Assembly: GCA_030530205.1 (NCBI GenBank)
Contig: JAUMVK010000017.1
Span: 1-64,000, forward strand
Direction of reading: 5' to 3'
Source: RGIG3701 sp030530205
GTDB taxonomy: Bacteria; Planctomycetota; Planctomycetia; Pirellulales; Thermoguttaceae
DNA length: 64,000 bases
Both the position numbers and the translations under genes were made by a program. Under the pieces are notes generated by a model that saw only the letters and a program-made list of their open reading frames with translations, had not been told where the DNA came from and searched no databases. Positions 17,332-25,532 of this stretch are shown piece after piece; position 1 is the stretch's first letter, and every line of letters begins with the position of its first letter.

Positions 17332-19571
17332 AACATTTTTTGCTTTCCTTCCTTTGTCTCGGTTTCGCGGCGGTGGCGATGGCGGCCAGCCCGAATCTTG
17401 AGCTGAAATCCGAAACCGCCGCGCTTGTCTGGAACTCCCAGGGTCTTTCCATCTCCCCGACCCAGGGAAGCCCCTCCGTCGCGGGAAGTCCCCGCCCGGT
17501 CTGGTCGATGGCGCTTCTGGAAAACCCGGCTAATCCGGACTACTCCGGGAAAACGCTCATCATCGAGGACACTCTGCAGCAGCTCGAGCAGAAGCAGAAC
17601 GCCGATGGCAGTTTCGAGGTTTTCTACCCGGAAATGCGTCTGGGGGATCGCACGTTCAGAATTTCGGTCCGGCTGACGGTATGCATTAAAGACGGCGCGT
17701 TCCAGGTGAACGCCGACGTGACGAACGGCACGACCGACTGGGTCGTTTCCGAGTTTACCGGCCCGGTGCTCATCGGCATCGACGCGGATCTGAGCAAAAC
17801 GCCACTCCTCTGGCCGTGCGGTCTGGGGGAAAAATTCACGACCACGCCGGACCAGCCGCAAGAGGTGAACGATCCGATGTGGGGCCAGACGTGGCCGAAG
17901 TCGGGGGATGACTACGTGAAAAGCGCGCAGTACCCGAGCCACCCGTTCACGATGCAGTGGATCGCATTCGCCGGCGAGCAGTTCGGGCTTTCCGTCGGGA
18001 GCTACGACCCGGCGCGGGAATCGAAGCGTTTCATGGTGCGTTACTCGCCCGAAACGAAAAAGTTCAAAGTGAGCATCGTCCACCTGCCGCAGATCCCCGC
18101 CATGACAGACGGAAAACCGGTGGTCTGGAGCAAAAACCTCCTGAACGTTCTGCCGTACTCTGGCGACTGGCACTTTGCGGCCCGGCATTACCGCGCCTGG
18201 TTCGACACGTGGGCGAAAGTCGGCGAGCAGAAACCCGAGTGGGTCAAGAACATGAGCGGAATGTTCCTCGTGATCCTGAAGCAGCAGAACGGCCGCCACA
18301 CGATGTGGAAGTACTCCGACATTGGCGGGGCGATCTGCGACGCGGCCGACGCGATGGGCTACGACTTCATCGCCCTCTTCGGCTGGCATCACGGCGGGCA
18401 CGATCATTTGTACCCGGAATATTTCCCGGCTGAGGAACTCGGTGGGCGTGAGGAGCTGATCAAGGGGATCGCCGCCGCCCACGCACGCGGAAAAAGGGTT
18501 TACATGTACGCGAACGGCCAGCTCATCGACTCGGATAATAAAGCGTTTTGGGCGAAAGAAGGCGAAGCGTTGAGCATGCGTCTGAAAGACGGCTCGGTCG
18601 CGCACGAAGTCTGGCAGAAATTCGACGATTCGCCGGCCCACTTCTGCGGTTTGGCCTGTTCCGGAAATCCGCGCTGGTTCGAGATTATGCTCGGCCTGGC
18701 GAAACAGGCGAACGATTTCGGCGCCGACGGCCTTCTGTTCGACCAGCTCGGCGTCGGTCACTCCCAGCTTTGCTTCGCGCCGAATCACGGTCACCCGGTC
18801 CCCTCGATGGGGCACGGCACGCAGGCCGCCTACCTGCTTGAAAAACTCGACGCGGCAATGAAGAAGATCAACCCGAATTTCATCATCCTGACGGAAGGGC
18901 TGAACGACGCTGGCGCCCAGGCGGTTTCGTACTACCACGGAATGTGCTTCGGAGCGTTCGGTCCTCCGAAAGCAGCCGTTTTGAACGCGATGATCGAAAA
19001 CGTCCCCGGGAATATGCGCTTCCCGGAGCTTTACCGGTACACGTTCCCGGAAGTGACGCTGACGATTCGCGACCCGATGCCGGTCGAGCATCCGGTTTTC
19101 ACGAATTACGCGTGCGTTTTCGGGTTGAATCATGAGATCGAGCTGCGTTACCCGCCGGACAAAAAGTGCGTCCTGACGGGCAAACTCCCCACGACGCAGG
19201 AGTACGTGGAGTGCCACAGTCGCGACCGCCTCGGTTTCGGCCACTTTGACCGCGAAGCGTCCGAGTGTTTCGCCTACTCGAAATCCGTGATCGAGTTCCA
19301 GAAAGCCCACGCCGATCTGCTCGTGCGCGGGAAATTCGTCGATTCGGACGGTTTCACGTGCGAAGGAAAACTCATCGCGAAAGCCTACACGGACGAATCT
19401 GGGAAAAAACTCGGCGTTCTGCTCTGGAACCCGAACAAGGAGTCGGCCGAGTTCAAGCTCACCGTTCCGGGAAAGAAACTGGTCCACGCCGCCGCGCCGG
19501 GCGATCCGGAAATTGCCGACGGTCTGGCGCCAGTGCCGGGCGAGTCGATTCGGCTGCTCGTTTTTGAATGA
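17328..19571 (+). CDS. Secreted DUF6259-type glycoside hydrolase-like protein
   Basis: 747 residues with signal peptide (MKHFLLSFLCLGFAAVAMAA). N-terminal half is beta-rich (about 20-300); residues about 300-600 read as a TIM barrel with MGYDFIALFGWHHGGHDH and GADGLLFDQLGVGH, where the Asp in LLFDQLG is a likely catalytic or substrate-binding acid. The pattern fits proteins annotated as DUF6259, common in Planctomycetes and Lentisphaerae, related to alpha-galactosidase-like and alpha-amylase-like barrels. Start overlaps the symporter stop and its own stop overlaps the MFS start, so it is translationally coupled with both transporters. Reaction and substrate are not known. Confidence 0.7.
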   Translation: MKHFLLSFLCLGFAAVAMAASPNLELKSETAALVWNSQGLSISPTQGSPSVAGSPRPVWSMALLENPANPDYSGKTLIIEDTLQQLEQKQNADGSFEVFYPEMRLGDRTFRISVRLTVCIKDGAFQVNADVTNGTTDWVVSEFTGPVLIGIDADLSKTPLLWPCGLGEKFTTTPDQPQEVNDPMWGQTWPKSGDDYVKSAQYPSHPFTMQWIAFAGEQFGLSVGSYDPARESKRFMVRYSPETKKFKVSIVHLPQIPAMTDGKPVVWSKNLLNVLPYSGDWHFAARHYRAWFDTWAKVGEQKPEWVKNMSGMFLVILKQQNGRHTMWKYSDIGGAICDAADAMGYDFIALFGWHHGGHDHLYPEYFPAEELGGREELIKGIAAAHARGKRVYMYANGQLIDSDNKAFWAKEGEALSMRLKDGSVAHEVWQKFDDSPAHFCGLACSGNPRWFEIMLGLAKQANDFGADGLLFDQLGVGHSQLCFAPNHGHPVPSMGHGTQAAYLLEKLDAAMKKINPNFIILTEGLNDAGAQAVSYYHGMCFGAFGPPKAAVLNAMIENVPGNMRFPELYRYTFPEVTLTIRDPMPVEHPVFTNYACVFGLNHEIELRYPPDKKCVLTGKLPTTQEYVECHSRDRLGFGHFDREASECFAYSKSVIEFQKAHADLLVRGKFVDSDGFTCEGKLIAKAYTDESGKKLGVLLWNPNKESAEFKLTVPGKKLVHAAAPGDPEIADGLAPVPGESIRLLVFE

Positions 19572-20839
19572 TTCATGAATTGGAAACTAAAATGAAATTT
19601 TATCGCTGGGAGCTTTTGTTCCTCCTTTCCCTCGCATTTTTGTTCAACCAGGCCGACCGTGCTCTGTTTGGGATTTTAACGACTTCCATCAAGGAGGACC
19701 TTTGCCTCAACAGTCAGCAAATGGGGCTGGCCGCGACGGTCCTTTTGGCGGTCCTGGCGATTTTGATGCCGATCACGGGTTGGGTTGGAGACCGATTCAA
19801 CAAGAAATGGATCATTACGATCTGCCTTCTGTTTTGGTCACTTTCGACCATGCTGACTGGTCTGGCGAATGGGTTTTTAATGCTCGTTTTGTTTCGCTCA
19901 GTCGCTACAGGGGGAGGTGAGGCCTTTTATGTTCCGGCGGCGTACCCAATGCTGGCGGCGTGGCATAAAAAGACCCGATCCATAGCGTTTTCGATCCATC
20001 AGGGCGCGTTTTATTTCGGGGTCATCTCGAGCGGGTTTCTGGCGGGTTGGATCGCGCAGCACTTCGGAGGGTGGCGCTCCGCGTTTTATATTTACGGTTT
20101 TCTGGGCTTCCTGCTTGGGATCGTGTTTATCTTCCGACTCAAGGGAATGCCAGAAGAAGAAAATCAGTCCCCAACAGAAAAACCTGTTCCGGTTGAGAAA
20201 CCGACAATCGGCCAGACACTTCGTTATTTCCTGACTACGCCGACGGTCCTCCTCTTGACGGTCGGTTTTTCCGCGATCGTTTTCGTGAATAACGGTTATA
20301 TGCAGTGGGGGCCGGCTCTTTTGGAAAAGAAATTCGAACTTGACGTCACCATGGCGGGGTGGAATTCGATGTTCTACCACAATGCGGCGGCGTTCATCGG
20401 GATCCTGCTTGGCGGCGTCGTGACGGACCTATTCGTTCAGAAATTTGAAAGGTTCCGCCTCGTCATTCAGGCCCTGGCCCTTCTGCTCGGCGCGCCGGCC
20501 ATTTACTTCTGCGGCCTGGCGGGGAGCCTGGCGGTGACGTGCGCCGCGTTTGCCGTTTTCGGGATTTTCCGCGGTCTGTATGAAACAAATACACACGCCG
20601 CGATGTTCGACGTGGTTCCGCCGGAGATACGTTCTTCGGCTGTCGCGTTTATGTCGTTCGTCGCATTTTTGGTCGGTTCCACTTCGCCCCTGATTTTGGG
20701 TGTGATGGCGGACCGTTACGGCGAAACCGCCGGCCTTTCCTATGGCTTCCAGTTCCTCGGAGCCGTGTATTTCATCGGATTTTTGGCCGTTTTAGTGGCT
20801 TTACTTTTCACTTTCAAAAGAGATCGGATTCAGGAGTAA
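19568..20839 (+). CDS. MFS transporter, sugar or sugar-acid type
   Basis: 423 residues with 12 hydrophobic segments. The motif GWVGDRFNKKW between segments 2 and 3 matches the MFS loop G-x-x-x-D-R-x-G-R-R. NQADRALFGI in the first segment resembles the anion:cation symporter (hexuronate, galactonate) branch. ATGA overlap with the upstream gene favours the start at 19568, though an ATG eight codons later is possible. It lies seven bases upstream of an enolase-superfamily dehydratase, which supports sugar-acid import. Confidence 0.82.
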   Translation: MIHELETKMKFYRWELLFLLSLAFLFNQADRALFGILTTSIKEDLCLNSQQMGLAATVLLAVLAILMPITGWVGDRFNKKWIITICLLFWSLSTMLTGLANGFLMLVLFRSVATGGGEAFYVPAAYPMLAAWHKKTRSIAFSIHQGAFYFGVISSGFLAGWIAQHFGGWRSAFYIYGFLGFLLGIVFIFRLKGMPEEENQSPTEKPVPVEKPTIGQTLRYFLTTPTVLLLTVGFSAIVFVNNGYMQWGPALLEKKFELDVTMAGWNSMFYHNAAAFIGILLGGVVTDLFVQKFERFRLVIQALALLLGAPAIYFCGLAGSLAVTCAAFAVFGIFRGLYETNTHAAMFDVVPPEIRSSAVAFMSFVAFLVGSTSPLILGVMADRYGETAGLSYGFQFLGAVYFIGFLAVLVALLFTFKRDRIQE

Positions 20840-20845
20840 AAGGCC

Positions 20846-22012
20846 GTGAAAATTAAAGAAATTCGCACTTTCATCTGCAACGCGTACCGGACGAACTGGG
20901 TTTTTGTGAAGGTCATGACCGACGTGGACGGTCTGTACGGCGTGGGCGAAGCGACGCTCGAGTACAAAGAGCCGACGGTCGTTCAGGCGGTCCACGATCT
21001 GGAGCGCGACCTGATCGGTAAAGACCCCCGCAACATCGAGGCGATCTGGCACGACTCGTACCGCGACGCCTACTGGCGCGGCGGGCCGGTCCTGATGAGC
21101 GCGATCTCCGCCGTCGATATGGCGCTCTGGGACATTCTGGGGAAGGACCTCGGCGTCCCGTGCTGGCGTCTGCTGGGCGGGGAAGTCCGCCGGGAAGTCC
21201 CCTGCTACGCCAACGGCTGGTTCGCCCCCGCAAAAGAACCCGAGGAATTTGCCGAGAAAGCCGCCCAGACCATCGCCGAGTGCCAGTGGTACGGCCTGAA
21301 GTGGGACCCGTTCGGCTCGTCCTACCGGAGCATCGACCCCGCCGTTTTCCGCAAGGCGGTCCGCTGCGTGGAGCTGGTTTACGAGGCCTGCGCAGGGAAA
21401 GCCGAGATCCTGATCGAGGGCCACGGCCGGTTCGACCTCCCGACCGCTCTGCGCATCGCGAAGGAACTGAAAAACTACAATATTTTCTGGTTCGAGGAGC
21501 CGATCATCCCCGACACGATCGAGGCGATCGCCGATCTGCGCTCGCGCATCGACGTTCCGCTTTCGTTCGGGGAGCGCCTTTACGGGAGCTGGGCGTTCCG
21601 TTCGCTTCTGGAAGCACGCGGCGCCGATTACATCCAGCCGGACGTTTCCCACGCGGGCGGTCTGACGGAGCTGAAAAAGATCGCGGCCATCGCCGAGACC
21701 CACCACATTCCGCTGTGCCCGCACAATCCGAGCGGCCCGGTGGCGAACGCAGCGACGCTCCAGCTGGCGGCTTCGACCCCGAGTTTCTTCCTGCTCGAAA
21801 CCATGTCGTCGGACGTTCCGTGGCGCTGCGAGGTCTGCGACGAGGACGTGAAAGTCGTGAACGGAAAGATGCAGATCAACGGCCGCCCCGGTCTGGGCGT
21901 GGACCTGCGCGAAGACGAGATCGCCAAGCACCCATACGTTCCCACCTCCCTGCGCCACTACAAAGGGACGCTCACGGAGATCCGGCCGTCCAACGCGAAG
22001 AAATATTTTTAA
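20846..22012 (+). CDS. Mandelate racemase/MLE-family sugar-acid dehydratase, galactonate-dehydratase-like
   Basis: 388 residues from a GTG start with AAAAGG just upstream. Enolase-superfamily active-site residues are visible: metal ligands Glu191 (in IEGHGRF), Glu217/218 (WFEEP) and Glu243 (GERLY), and acid/base His193 and His293 (CPHNPSGP). The EGH in place of the DxH of D-galactonate dehydratase is a variation. These enzymes remove a proton next to a carboxylate and eliminate water, turning an aldonate into a 2-keto-3-deoxy acid in the cytoplasm. Last gene of the operon beginning at 16141; paired with the MFS transporter it suggests import and dehydration of one sugar acid. The exact substrate stays open. 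Confidence 0.82.
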   Translation: MKIKEIRTFICNAYRTNWVFVKVMTDVDGLYGVGEATLEYKEPTVVQAVHDLERDLIGKDPRNIEAIWHDSYRDAYWRGGPVLMSAISAVDMALWDILGKDLGVPCWRLLGGEVRREVPCYANGWFAPAKEPEEFAEKAAQTIAECQWYGLKWDPFGSSYRSIDPAVFRKAVRCVELVYEACAGKAEILIEGHGRFDLPTALRIAKELKNYNIFWFEEPIIPDTIEAIADLRSRIDVPLSFGERLYGSWAFRSLLEARGADYIQPDVSHAGGLTELKKIAAIAETHHIPLCPHNPSGPVANAATLQLAASTPSFFLLETMSSDVPWRCEVCDEDVKVVNGKMQINGRPGLGVDLREDEIAKHPYVPTSLRHYKGTLTEIRPSNAKKYF

Positions 22013-22332
22013 AGATTCAAAAAATTAAGGCGGCCCCCTTTTGTAAAGTTTAACCAGACACAAAACCCCGCCCGCCTCAAACCCCATTTAAACACGGATT
22101 TCCACGGATTTCCACGGATTAAAAGGATTTGAAGGATTTTTAAAGAAGGAAGAAAGTTTGAAGTCTTTACTGAAGAAATCCTTTTTATCCAATAAATCCG
22201 TGAAAATCCGTGTTTAAATCCCGCTTTGAGGCGCGGCTGATTCCGTGTTTACCCTTCCTCCCATCCTTTGGTTTTTTTTGCATTTCATCCCGCTCGCAGG
22301 TCGATCCTGACTGGAAACGCGGGCTTTCGTTC
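22013..22332. other. 320-bp gap between the dehydratase and first HzsA-related gene
   Basis: Contains the inverted repeat at 22086-22219. The remaining parts (22013-22085 and 22220-22332) show no gene. The T run GTTTTTTTTGC near 22270 has no stem before it. I see no convincing promoter for the HzsA-related gene. Confidence 0.55.
22086..22219. repeat. 134-bp inverted repeat, copy A
   Basis: Arms ATTTAAACACGGATT (22086-22100) and AATCCGTGTTTAAAT (22205-22219) are perfect inverted copies; the pairing continues inward (ACGGATT... / ...AATCCGT, AAAAGGATT / AATCCTTTTT). The middle holds a conserved TTTTTAAAGAA..GAAGTCTTT segment shared with the copy at 32249-32369. Confidence 0.85.
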
Positions 22333-25300
22333 ATGATGCGCTGGTTCATTTTTACTCTCGCTTTCCTTTCGTTTTCCCTCACGTTCGCAGCGGAGTTTCG
22401 CCCCATCTCGGTCTGGACTCCCACCGAGTGTTCCGAAGGTCACGCGGCCGGGCTGATGATCGACGGAAACCCCGAAACCACGGCGATCTTCCTCGACGAT
22501 TCGCGTACCGGCACGAAAGAAACGACCATCCCTCCGAAGGGTTCCAACCCGGTGACGGGCTCGTTCGTGTTGGACCTGGGGGAAACCCGAAAGTTCGTGG
22601 GGATGAAATATGTCTCGCCGTTTTTCAACGCTCCGAGAATGCCGCGAGTGATCACGGTTTTCACGTGTGACGATGAGCAGGGGACGAAGAACGTTCAGAA
22701 TCTCGTGACCGGTTTTCGCCTCCTGGAAACGCGAAACGGTTACTCCGCATTCTGCTGGTTCGGGCGTGAGGTGACGGCCCGGTACGTCGGCGTAAAGATC
22801 CAGGATTCGTGGGAGGCGGACCTTGGCGCGGGGATCCCCGACTCCCACCGGGCAAATCAATGGATCAATATTCGGGCGGTGATGGCCAAAAAACACATGC
22901 CGGTCTCCGGACTGGGGGACCAGTTCCTCGCCGAGATCGCCGAAGTCGTGTTTTTCACGGATCGGCCGTCGGACCTCCGCGCGCCGAATCCGCCTCAAAT
23001 CGCGTACCCGGAGGATCGTCTTCTGAAAGACTGGCTTTACCAGGATTTCGGCCTGAACGTCGGAAACCCGTTCAAAACCGGGGCAGAAAAGGAGGCGTAC
23101 ATCGAAAAGTGCCGCGCCCGCCGCCGGGAGCGTCTCGCGTTTCTCAAGGGGAAAATGAGCCAGTTTCTTTACGTGAAGCACTACGTTTACGGCGGCGGGG
23201 TGATCGTCGAGGAAACGGAACTCCAGACCGACCGCCAGCCCCCAGCCTACGGTGACATTACGGACGAATTCCGGCCCGGCTCCCAGCTCTGCCTTGCGAC
23301 GATCCACGAGGACGGCTCCGTCACGAACGAACTGCTCCTGAGCAAGCCGAACGGCGGGATCCGTGACCTTTCGCTCACTTACGACGCGAAAACGCTTTAT
23401 TTTTCGATGCGCGAGGACTTCAAGACCGATAATTACCACCTTTACCGCATGAACATGGAAACGCGCGAGGTGGAACAGATCACGTTCGATCTGGTGGGCC
23501 CCGACGGGAAAGTCTGGCCGGTAAGCGACACGGAGCCGTGCGTCACGCCCGAGGGGAAAATCGTTTTCTCCTCCACGCGCGGCGTGCTGATGGACATTTG
23601 CTGGCCGATGCGGACTGCAAACCTCTACACTTGCGACGCTGACGGGACACACATCCGGCGGCTGGGCTTTGACCAGCTCCACACGATGTACCCGCATATA
23701 CTCGCGGACGGCCGTGTGGCGTTCACCCGCTGGGAGTATAACGACCGGAACGCGACGTTCTGCCAGCCGGTCCTGACGATGAACCCGGACGGAACGTCTC
23801 AGATGGAATATTACGGCGGGAATTCGTGGTACCCGACCTCGATCCTGCACACGACCGGGATCCCCGGCTCGTCCAAAGCCCTGGCGATCATTTCCGGCCA
23901 TCACGTCCTCCAGAAGGGGAAGTTGGTCCTGATCAACCCGACGCAAGGGACGCAGGAGAACGAGGGGATCGAGTTCGTAGCGGGATCCTCCCCGAACAAC
24001 GAGCCGGGCCACGCACCTTCCCGCGCGCCTCAAATCGACCATGAAGTCTCCGAAATCGACGTTTACGGGCACGACGGTCCCCAGTGGCAGTACCCGTTCG
24101 CCTTCGACGAGACGCACTACCTCACGGGTTTCCAGCCGGAAGGGACTTTCACCCAGTTCCCGTTCATGTACCCGCCCTTTGGGATCTACTTCCAGGACGA
24201 TTTGGGAAATCGTGAGCTTCTGGCGTTTGACTGGTCGATCTCCTGCTGCCAGGCGATCCCGTTCACGCCTCGGAAAGCTCCGCCCATCCGTGCGACGACC
24301 TGCGACCCGAAACAGAATTGGGGCCAGTTTTACGTTCAGAACGTTTACCTCGGTCCGGGTCTGAAAGGGGCGGAACCAGGAACGATCAAGCGTCTGCGCG
24401 TCGTGGCGCTGGAATACCGCGCCGCCCGGGTCGGTCTTGCGAGCAACCGCGGGCCGGGAGGTTTCGGAAACGTTCACACGCCGATCTCGTTCAACTCCGG
24501 GAGCTGGGACGTGAAGCATGTCCTGGGTGAAGTCCCGGTCGAAGAAGACGGAAGCGCCTACTTTGAGGTCCCGGCCCGCACGCCGGTTTATTTCCAGCTC
24601 CTCGACGAAAAGGGGCGGATGGTCCAGACGATGCGCAGCTGGGCGACGCTCCAGGGGGGTGAACTGTTCGCCTGCCTCGGCTGCCACGAAAATAAACGCG
24701 ACGTGGGGCTGGTGTCCCAGCGTCAGGCTACGCTCGCAATGAAACGACCGATCAGCAAACTCCAGACCATTGACGGGAAAAAGCACCCGTTCGTCGAAGC
24801 GCTGGAAACCGGGAGTTTTCTCGATTCCCTTCCGAACTACCTCGGGGTCAGCATGACGCGGAGCCTCGACCCGGACGCGCCGGTCGAGGGGTTCAGCTAC
24901 ATGCAGGAGATCCAGCCAATTTGGGACCAGCACTGCATCCGGTGTCACGACGGGAAGGAAGGCTCGCCGCAGCCCACCCTCACCGGGGAATTCATCTCGT
25001 GGAAGGGGAGAACCCACCGTCCGCAGGATGACCACAAACGAAATTACGCGAGGTCGTATCTGGAACTGACCGATTTCGGAAATCACCACTGCAGCAAGTG
25101 GGTGAGCTGGATCGTTTCGCGCAGCGGCTCGGAGCTTCAGCCGCCGTACTCTGCCGGGTCCACGAAGAGTGCGCTGATGAATTATCTCGAACCCACGCAC
25201 GAGGGAGTGAAACTTACCGACGAGGAAAAACGCAAGGTCGCGTGTTGGATCGACCTTTGCATCCCCTTCGCCGGGTCCTACGGCCAGCATAATACCTGGA

Positions 25301-25386
25301 CCGAGGCCGAAAAAGCCGAGTACGAGTACTTCCAGACCAAGCGCAGGATCAGCGCCCAGCAGGAAATGGACGCGCTGAAAGAATAA
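22333..25386 (+). CDS. HzsA-related secreted diheme beta-propeller protein (copy 1)
   Basis: 1017 residues from the ATG at 22333 (a second ATG follows directly); the signal peptide is MMRWFIFTLAFLSFSLTFAA. An upstream open stretch reads through a repeat and is rejected. Residues about 20-240 resemble a discoidin-like domain; about 330-650 hold TolB/WD40-like strands (LTYDAKTLYFSMRED, GKIVFSSTRG, DGRVAFTRWEYNDRN). Two c-type heme motifs follow: CLGCH (781-785) and CIRCH (868-872). This order matches the alpha subunit of anammox hydrazine synthase, but no beta or gamma subunits are present, so the family name gives no function here. Expected place is the periplasm. It is the first of two tandem paralogues. 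Confidence 0.78.
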   Translation: MMRWFIFTLAFLSFSLTFAAEFRPISVWTPTECSEGHAAGLMIDGNPETTAIFLDDSRTGTKETTIPPKGSNPVTGSFVLDLGETRKFVGMKYVSPFFNAPRMPRVITVFTCDDEQGTKNVQNLVTGFRLLETRNGYSAFCWFGREVTARYVGVKIQDSWEADLGAGIPDSHRANQWINIRAVMAKKHMPVSGLGDQFLAEIAEVVFFTDRPSDLRAPNPPQIAYPEDRLLKDWLYQDFGLNVGNPFKTGAEKEAYIEKCRARRRERLAFLKGKMSQFLYVKHYVYGGGVIVEETELQTDRQPPAYGDITDEFRPGSQLCLATIHEDGSVTNELLLSKPNGGIRDLSLTYDAKTLYFSMREDFKTDNYHLYRMNMETREVEQITFDLVGPDGKVWPVSDTEPCVTPEGKIVFSSTRGVLMDICWPMRTANLYTCDADGTHIRRLGFDQLHTMYPHILADGRVAFTRWEYNDRNATFCQPVLTMNPDGTSQMEYYGGNSWYPTSILHTTGIPGSSKALAIISGHHVLQKGKLVLINPTQGTQENEGIEFVAGSSPNNEPGHAPSRAPQIDHEVSEIDVYGHDGPQWQYPFAFDETHYLTGFQPEGTFTQFPFMYPPFGIYFQDDLGNRELLAFDWSISCCQAIPFTPRKAPPIRATTCDPKQNWGQFYVQNVYLGPGLKGAEPGTIKRLRVVALEYRAARVGLASNRGPGGFGNVHTPISFNSGSWDVKHVLGEVPVEEDGSAYFEVPARTPVYFQLLDEKGRMVQTMRSWATLQGGELFACLGCHENKRDVGLVSQRQATLAMKRPISKLQTIDGKKHPFVEALETGSFLDSLPNYLGVSMTRSLDPDAPVEGFSYMQEIQPIWDQHCIRCHDGKEGSPQPTLTGEFISWKGRTHRPQDDHKRNYARSYLELTDFGNHHCSKWVSWIVSRSGSELQPPYSAGSTKSALMNYLEPTHEGVKLTDEEKRKVACWIDLCIPFAGSYGQHNTWTEAEKAEYEYFQTKRRISAQQEMDALKE

Positions 25387-25500
25387 AAGCCTCCCTCCTT
25401 GAGGGGGGTGGCACGCAGTGCCCGGGGGAATCATTCGGCGCGGTCACCGAACTCCCCCAGTCTCGCTTCGCGAGCCAGTCCCCTCAAGGAGGGGGCCTTT
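25386..25500. repeat. 115-bp palindromic element between the tandem HzsA-related genes
   Basis: Arms AAGCCTCCCTCCTTGAGGGG (about 25387-25406) and CCCCTCAAGGAGGGGGCCTT (25480-25499) are near-perfect inverted copies. Inside are GGCAC-GCA-GTGCC (25410-25422) and CTCGC-TT-CGCGAG. Elements of this form occur in many unrelated bacteria as mobile palindromes. It may attenuate transcription between the paralogues. Confidence 0.8.
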
Positions 25501-25532
25501 AAACCCCAACCTTTCTGAATCCTCACCACCCC

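Noticed and set aside
16860..19487. Long open frame on the minus strand opposite the DUF6259 and symporter genes
   Set aside because: It is an antisense shadow caused by GC-rich codon use; it is rich in Arg, His and Val, lacks domains and has no start site, and the plus-strand genes are clearly real.
22210..22332. N-terminal extension of the first HzsA-related protein
   Set aside because: The extra residues are encoded by the inverted repeat and lie before a clear signal peptide at 22333.
22285..25434. Thousand-residue open frame antisense to the first HzsA-related gene
   Set aside because: Same reason: Arg/Val/Asp-rich shadow without recognisable domains, opposite a gene with signal peptide and heme motifs.
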